Positions 6,608-10,235 of a stretch of 10,235 nucleotides of DNA are shown piece by piece (positions within the stretch are counted from its first letter, which is position 1; the number at the start of each line of letters is the position of its first letter). A program made the translations under genes and the position numbers. The notes under the pieces were generated by a model. That model had not been told where the DNA came from. It saw nothing but the letters and a program-made list of their open reading frames with translations, and searched no databases. This DNA comes from Candidatus Peregrinibacteria bacterium CG_4_10_14_0_2_um_filter_43_11 (GTDB lineage Bacteria; Patescibacteriota; Gracilibacteria; UM-FILTER-43-11), in contig PFOK01000165.1 of the NCBI GenBank assembly GCA_002792495.1, positions 1 through 10,235 of the forward strand, in the 5' to 3' direction.

Positions 6608-7480
6608 TTACCAAAAATAGTTGCGAAATGACCAATCAATCAATTGCTTGTTTTCCTGAAAGCGATCAGGGCTGTTTAGTAACACGGCGATGATCTCCTG
6701 GTTTTGAGCACCCCGAGCAAGATTGATGACACTTTCTCCCGCGGCATCGGTTGTGCCCGTTTTTACTCCCACAATGTTCAAATAACTCCCCAAAAGCTTA
6801 TTCGTGCTGTAAAAATGATGACTTATCGCGCCATTGACGGAAAAAATCTCCGCGGAAGGCAGGCGGACGATACGTCTGAACTCCGGGTAACGAAGCGCGT
6901 ATTTGGTGAGCATGGCCAAATCAAAAACACTGGCATAGTGCCCGTCTTCGTCCAATCCGATGGGATTTTTGAACTGTGTATTGAGCAAGTGCAGTGTTTT
7001 TCCTTTTTGATTCATGGTTTCAATGAATTGGTCAACGGAACCGCTGTGATAGGATGCCAAAGCCAAGGCCGCGTCGCCACCCGAACGCACCAGTAAGCCG
7101 GTGAGAAGATTGCGAATGGTCATTTGCTCCCCTTTTCGTAACCCGATTTTTACCCCTTCCACATTGTAATAATCATCTTTGACAGTAACAATTTCATCCA
7201 AATCATGTGTGTCTAAAATCAACACGGCAACCATGATTTTTGTCAAACTCGCCATCGGCAAAGGATGGTGTGGATTTTTTTCGTATAAAATGATTCCTGA
7301 GTGTGCGTCCATTACAATCCCGGCCTTAGCATCAATAACCGGCGCGAGTGTCTCTGCCTGCCTAACCGGAATGCGATTGACCTGTAATAAATCGACCGAA
7401 TTGAACTCCGCGCCATTATTTTGCAGGGGCAAAAAATTGAGATTGGCCAACAAAAGAAAACTAAAAAGATAATGGAGCAT
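6608..7480 (-). CDS. D-alanyl-D-alanine carboxypeptidase (peptidase S11)
   Basis: This low-molecular-weight penicillin-binding protein removes the terminal D-Ala from peptidoglycan stem peptides outside the membrane. The 290 residues contain the Ser-x-x-Lys nucleophile motif ASLTKIM (S78, K81), the second motif region VRSGGDAALALA (from residue 131) and the Lys-Thr-Gly motif VGVKTGTT (K240). At motif two the usual Ser-x-Asn is Ser-Gly-Gly followed by Asp. A hydrophobic start (LHYLFSFLLLANLNFLPL) serves as signal or anchor, though it lacks positive residues. No C-terminal PBP5-type domain or anchoring helix follows, so the protein is near the minimal S11 length. It starts 18 nt after the ftsQ stop and probably shares its transcript. 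No Shine-Dalgarno motif is seen. The M23 peptidase gene follows. Confidence 0.92.
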   Translation of the reverse strand: MLHYLFSFLLLANLNFLPLQNNGAEFNSVDLLQVNRIPVRQAETLAPVIDAKAGIVMDAHSGIILYEKNPHHPLPMASLTKIMVAVLILDTHDLDEIVTVKDDYYNVEGVKIGLRKGEQMTIRNLLTGLLVRSGGDAALALASYHSGSVDQFIETMNQKGKTLHLLNTQFKNPIGLDEDGHYASVFDLAMLTKYALRYPEFRRIVRLPSAEIFSVNGAISHHFYSTNKLLGSYLNIVGVKTGTTDAAGESVINLARGAQNQEIIAVLLNSPDRFQENKQLIDWSFRNYFW

Positions 7481-7498
7481 TTTTTGGATTTTACCGAA

Positions 7499-8566
7499 TT
7501 AATAACGGGCACACAAAGCATTTCCGGGACAGTAAATAACTTTTTCCCGAATACGTAAGTCAAGATAGACAATGTCTTCTTTATTTAGTTCCGCGGGCTC
7601 ATAAATAGTTTTTAATTTATCGATTTGAGCCTTGTAATCCTTTTCAAGGGTGAGCCAAATGACGAGATTGTCTTTCGTCTTTAAGTGGATCTCACGGGCA
7701 TCATGAAGATATTCCACACTCGTGATTTCCATATTTAAAGTGGCAGTAAAATACTGCACCGAATCCAGAAGAAAATCCATATGTTCCCTGAGAATAACTT
7801 GCTTGCGATCTTCAATGGGCTGGGAAAGCCCGCGAATGACGATCGTGATGAGCTCAAGATTTTCTTCCTGATCAAAAATGGCTTGTCCAATGCGGTTCAA
7901 TAATGACTTTTGCTCTATGGGGTCTTTTTTTTCTTTTTGCTGTGCGTTAGGGTCGAGATTAAAAACGGACTCTGCCACTAATTCATCCAACAGCGGAGAT
8001 GCCACAGAGGGGATCTCGGGAGAATTCTCGTGACTGGATTCAAGCTCTTTAATGGTGCGATCGAGTTCGGAAAAATGATCAACCGGAGGCTCAACAGGCT
8101 CCGGAAGAATGTAGTAAGCTTTTAAATTGGCGATGGTGGGATGATTTTCCAATCTTATTTTTAGGGTATCCGGCAACACTTTTTGGACGGTTACGGAGGC
8201 AAATTCAGGAAATTTTTGCCGGATGATTCGCACCACCCGTTGCTGTGGAAAAAAAAGGATATTTTTGCCAATGTATATATTCAATTCATTTTCGATGGCC
8301 AGACTGTCGATATTGAAATTATTCCGTACCACTTCAATGTTTTTGATGGAGACATAAGACGAAGACACCAGAATGGCAAAAATGATTATCATCCCCACAA
8401 AAAAAGCGATCAAAAGTGTGCGGTTTCGAAAGAAGTGAACGATATGAATCATAAAATTTTTTGTTTTTCTTCGCTTTTCAAAAGTCGCCCGGTGCCGCGG
8501 TCGTGTATACCAGCTGGATTTTGTGGGGTAGTAAAGCCGTTTTGGTTTCTTTTTTCGGAAAAACAT
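7499..8566 (-). CDS. ftsQ: Cell division protein FtsQ/DivIB
   Basis: This is a bitopic divisome protein that links FtsB/DivIC and FtsL in known systems. From the ATG at 8566 it has 355 residues: a strongly basic cytoplasmic tail (1-49, with FRKKKPKR and KRRKTKN), one membrane helix (about 50-73), and a POTRA domain (about 74-148, IKNIEVVRN through LPDTLKIRLENHPTIANL). A beta-rich C-terminal domain ends in YLDLRIREKVIYCP. Between POTRA and that domain lies an unusual acidic, charged insert (about 152-235) where the family normally has a short Asp-containing turn. The frame is open to an ATG at 8620, but I prefer 8566. A TTGCCA/TATTCT promoter lies inside the longer N-terminus, and the preferred start gives the typical FtsQ topology directly. 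It heads the minus-strand series ftsQ, carboxypeptidase, M23 and yidD. Confidence 0.82.
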   Translation of the reverse strand: MFFRKKKPKRLYYPTKSSWYTRPRHRATFEKRRKTKNFMIHIVHFFRNRTLLIAFFVGMIIIFAILVSSSYVSIKNIEVVRNNFNIDSLAIENELNIYIGKNILFFPQQRVVRIIRQKFPEFASVTVQKVLPDTLKIRLENHPTIANLKAYYILPEPVEPPVDHFSELDRTIKELESSHENSPEIPSVASPLLDELVAESVFNLDPNAQQKEKKDPIEQKSLLNRIGQAIFDQEENLELITIVIRGLSQPIEDRKQVILREHMDFLLDSVQYFTATLNMEITSVEYLHDAREIHLKTKDNLVIWLTLEKDYKAQIDKLKTIYEPAELNKEDIVYLDLRIREKVIYCPGNALCARY

Positions 8567-8590
8567 AAAAATCGGACGAATGATAATGTA

Positions 8591-8620
8591 AGAATACATT
8601 TTGTGGGTTGTCATTGGCAA
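8591..8620 (-). promoter_or_regulatory. Probable promoter of the ftsQ series
   Basis: Read on the minus strand, TTGCCA (8615-8620), an 18-nt spacer and TATTCT (8591-8596) give a five-of-six and a four-of-six match. Transcription would begin near 8584, leaving about 18 nt before the preferred ATG at 8566. The insertion-sequence end lies only 25 bp upstream of the -35. Confidence 0.45.
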
Positions 8621-8645
8621 GAATGAAACTTCTTTGATTGGTTTC

Positions 8646-8667
8646 TGGGTACGGAGATCGTTACCAC
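8646..8667 (+). repeat. Left terminal inverted repeat
   Basis: It begins TGGGTAC and ends GTTACCAC, and matches the inverted right end at 19 of 22 positions. The shared blocks are TGGGTAC, AGAT and GTTACCAC, with differences at positions 8, 9 and 14. The next bases, CTC against TTT, no longer match. Confidence 0.85.
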
Positions 8668-8693
8668 CTCAGAAAGTATCTTCGTGAACTTTT

Positions 8694-8735
8694 AAAGGGA
8701 TAGGGGTAAAGTGGAGAAAGACACTTACCCCCTTT
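8694..8735 (+). other. Strong hairpin between left IS end and transposase frame
   Basis: GGGGTAAAGTG (8703-8713) pairs with CACTTACCCC (8722-8731) with one bulged A and an 8-nt loop. AAAGGG and CCCTTT (8694-8699 and 8730-8735) offer competing or extending pairs. Hairpins at this position in insertion sequences commonly shield transposase translation from outside transcripts. Here that role is inference. Confidence 0.5.
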
Positions 8736-9846
8736 AACAACTATCCTCTATGACATCACGTTACCGGAGCTTAAGGGCTTCTCAAGAGCCAGAAGCCTGG
8801 CCAGAACTATTTTAAGGAACAATAACGGCAACGTTACGGCCACATCGCGGATACTGGGCTTCTCCAGGCTGTGTGTCAGGAGGGCGAGAGACGGTACCCT
8901 GGAAGACGCGGACCGTACACCGCACATTCAGCCGAATAAAACGGAGACAGGTCTGGAAAATCTGGTTTTGGCGGAACGGGAAAAAACCGGTTACGGCAAA
9001 GTAAGACTCAGAAAACACCTGAAAGCCAAATACAGTCTGATCATAAAAGAAGACGTGGTCGGAAAAATACTGAAGCGGAATCCTGTCAGAAAACAGAGTT
9101 ATAGGCGTCCGCCCGAAAGCAAACCTCTCTATAACTACGAAGCTTTGCCGCCTTTTGAGGACGGTCATATCGACACCAAGCACATTGACGATTTCGGCGC
9201 CCTGAGAAAAATGGTGTTTAATCTAAGGCGTTATAATCTGCCTCTTTACCGGTGGACCTATGTATGTGCCAAAACAAAAACACGCTTTCCGGCGTACAGT
9301 TACAGCCTCGACAGCCCGTACGGCCGGCTTTTTCTTGGGCTTGTCATAACCTGGCTCGGGGCGTGCGGAGTGAAAACAGAAATGACCTTTCAGGGGGATA
9401 ACGGACCGGAGTAGCGCAGTGACAGCAAGAGGAAAGAAGCGGAATTGAACAACCTCTTAATGCCTTCTGACGCCTCTTTCCGCAGTATCCCCGCGGGAAA
9501 GAAATATCTACAAGGTATTGTTGAGCGGAGTCACCGGACGGACGATGAAGAGTTCTACCGTCCTCATCCAGAACGGATAAAGTCCACCTCCGTTTTCCCG
9601 GGAAAGGCCCAGATGTGGCAGGATACCTACAATTCCCTCAGACAGTCATGGGGCAAAGGTATGCAGGGAAAAACACCCTTAGAAAAACTGCAGGAGTCTG
9701 ATATTCTTCAGGCGGAGCCGATTCTCCGCTTTCCGATTATTATACCGGATGACCTATTCTCTGTCCTCAAAAGTGGTAACTATCTGTGTACCCATTACCC
9801 AAACCGGAGGTGTCCCGTCTTAAACTGCGGCTTTTTCTTGAGTTGA
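8710..9846 (+). pseudogene. DDE transposase, no normal start and internal TAG
   Basis: One frame runs from after a TAA at 8707 to the TGA at 9844-9846, interrupted by TAG at 9412-9414. Upstream of the first conventional start (TTG at 8968) it reads LYDITLPELKGFSRARSLAR and then a helix-turn-helix (NNGNV through RRARDG, about 8824-8895). These belong to the transposase but have no ATG, GTG or TTG. After TTG comes the KTGYGKVRLRKHL region, the first catalytic Asp in GHIDTKHIDDFGAL (codon 9172) and the second in QGDNGPE (9397). TAG directly follows that Glu. Past it the frame continues with SDSKRK, the catalytic Glu in GIVERSHRTDDEEFY (9523) and TPLEKLQE, and runs through the right terminal repeat into flanking DNA. 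All three catalytic residues survive, which suggests recent decay by few mutations. Read-through or suppression of TAG is a less likely alternative. Confidence 0.85.
9773..9794 (-). repeat. Right terminal inverted repeat
   Basis: It reads GTGGTAAC through GTACCCA on the plus strand and is the inverted partner of the left end, with 19 of 22 positions matching. The transposase frame reads through it, so the original protein C-terminus probably lay within or next to the repeat. Confidence 0.85.
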
Positions 9847-9944
9847 AACTTGCGAATGAAACCAAAATCCTGCAAACACAGGCGCAAACGGAGGAGATCG
9901 GGAGAATGCTGGGCGGCTGGATAAAATCCCTGCATAACCAATAG
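9795..9944 (+). pseudogene. C-terminal fragment of an Avd-like four-helix-bundle protein
   Basis: A frame beginning at the insertion-sequence edge reads LPKPEVSRLKLRLFLELKLA and continues to TEEIGRMLGGWIKSLHNQ before TAG at 9942. The amphipathic Leu/Lys pattern followed by the ending EIGRMLGGWIKSL is what I recognise as the last two helices of the four-helix-bundle family. That family includes the DGR accessory protein Avd and the related proteins encoded by 23S rRNA insertions. About 48 residues remain of an expected ~110-130. The 5' part is missing: it is not at the other side of the element, and an in-frame TAA lies inside the right terminal repeat (9777-9779). Avd binds the reverse transcriptase and is needed for template-directed mutagenic retrohoming in studied DGRs. 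Identification is from pattern memory. Confidence 0.6.
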
Positions 9945-9965
9945 CCCTTAGCCGACGGACGAGCC

Positions 9966-10104
9966 CGAGATTGTCATTCCGGTTTTCAGCATGATTCCTG
10001 TTGAAGTTCGGCTGACCGTTGTTCGAATTCGCGATCGGGACGTTCGTATTTTCTGACCGGATTTTTCCGTTCCGCAACTGACGTCGCAACGGCAGCGCGT
10101 GCAT
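9966..10104 (-). repeat. DGR template-repeat-like segment (Asn-codon rich)
   Basis: On the minus strand, 34 codons (10071 to 9970) contain 12 Asn, all AAC or AAT, in a pattern that includes NVPIANSNNGQPNFNRN and ENRNDNLG. Clusters of AAY codons ending in an (Asn)-x-Gly motif are the signature of a DGR template repeat, where adenines are the mutable positions, or of its variable-repeat copy in a C-type-lectin-fold target protein. The frame opens only at an ATG at 10104 with an in-frame TGA five codons upstream, so a full target gene is not present and a template repeat (non-coding RNA) is favoured. It lies next to the Avd-like fragment but on the opposite strand. No second copy or reverse transcriptase is inside the window. 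The 276-nt frame that continues to 9820 past this segment is only the antisense of the Avd-like fragment. Confidence 0.55.
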
Positions 10105-10119
10105 TGATTTGCTTTTCTC

Positions 10120-10139
10120 ATCCCGATTCAGTTCGGGAT
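10120..10139. repeat. Perfect palindrome ATCCCGA/TCGGGAT
   Basis: Seven-base arms (10120-10126 and 10133-10139) surround TTCAGT. It is a strong short hairpin just upstream, on the minus strand, of the template-repeat-like segment. It could be a REP-like repeat or a structure at the start of a template RNA. Confidence 0.5.
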
Positions 10140-10176
10140 AAATCCGGCTCAGAAGTGGGAAAGACTTGAATCACTT

Positions 10177-10193
10177 GTCCGCCTGAGGCGGAC
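10177..10193. repeat. Perfect palindrome GTCCGCCT/AGGCGGAC
   Basis: Eight-base arms around a single G form a 17-bp GC-rich palindrome. Similar TCCGCC/GGCGGA palindromes are, from memory, scattered in Patescibacteria intergenic regions. No T tract follows. The remaining bases to 10235 hold an imperfect dyad (TCCTCGC/GGCTAGGA, 10205-10222) and no gene that I can support. Confidence 0.5.
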
Positions 10194-10235
10194 TGTGTGC
10201 TTCATCCTCGCTACGGCTAGGACTTACGCCCTTGC

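Larger units (their letters stand above)
8646..9794 (+). mobile_element. Insertion sequence with rve-type DDE transposase, decayed
   Basis: The element is 1149 bp, bounded by 22-bp imperfect terminal inverted repeats that begin TG and end CA, and encloses one plus-strand transposase frame that nearly fills it. The ends and the D,D,E integrase-core fold fit the IS481/IS3-like group, though the exact family cannot be fixed here. The five bases flanking each end (GTTTC and TTACC) do not match, so no target-site duplication is visible. The two flanks also belong to different contexts, the ftsQ promoter region and a retroelement fragment. Recombination or deletion after insertion, or an ancient insertion, is likely. 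Confidence 0.85.

Noticed and set aside
8183..8626. 147-codon plus-strand frame opposite ftsQ
   Set aside because: It is antisense to the POTRA and membrane region of ftsQ and covers the ftsQ promoter. It has no recognisable domain.
9820..10104. 94-codon minus-strand frame taken as a real protein
   Set aside because: Its first half is the template-repeat-like segment, and its second half is simply antisense to the Avd-like fragment, including the complement of GRMLGGWIKS. A single coding gene is unlikely.

Overview
The window reads as part of a small bacterial genome with a peptidoglycan wall. It has no visible Shine-Dalgarno motifs at most starts, an FtsB/DivIC protein ending in a Trp-Trp-x-x-Phe-Phe box, a YidD with an enlarged SP-to-Cys loop, and short GC-rich palindromes. 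I infer a Candidate Phyla Radiation (Patescibacteria) member, perhaps Peregrinibacteria-like. This rests on remembered family features and not on a search, and is moderate to low confidence.

Region 1 (1-8640) is a cell-envelope and division neighbourhood. An initiator tRNA-fMet and a DivIC/FtsB-type septum protein lie on the minus strand. murC (UDP-MurNAc:L-alanine ligase) lies divergently on the plus strand. It is followed by a DHH/DHHA1 phosphoesterase (NrnA-like) with a consensus sigma-70-type promoter and a ~385-residue basic then Pro-rich tail. Converging on it from the right is a minus-strand series: ftsQ/divIB, a D-alanyl-D-alanine carboxypeptidase, a LysM-LysM-M23 peptidase and yidD. 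Together these genes build the precursor (MurC), trim it (carboxypeptidase, M23), organise the divisome (FtsQ, DivIC) and assist membrane-protein insertion (YidD).

Region 2 (8641-9794) is an insertion sequence just upstream of the ftsQ promoter. It has 22-bp imperfect terminal inverted repeats beginning TG and ending CA. Its DDE transposase frame lacks an ordinary start codon and carries an in-frame TAG directly after the second catalytic Asp motif, so it looks decayed.

Region 3 (9795-10235) holds what looks like the remains or the edge of a diversity-generating retroelement (DGR). There is a C-terminal fragment resembling an Avd-type four-helix-bundle protein on the plus strand, cut off at the insertion sequence. 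Immediately beyond it, on the minus strand, is a segment whose translation has 12 Asn (all AAC or AAT) in 34 codons, the composition of a DGR template or variable repeat. No reverse transcriptase or second repeat copy lies in the window. Two perfect short palindromes sit between this segment and the window edge. This region is the most interesting part of the window.
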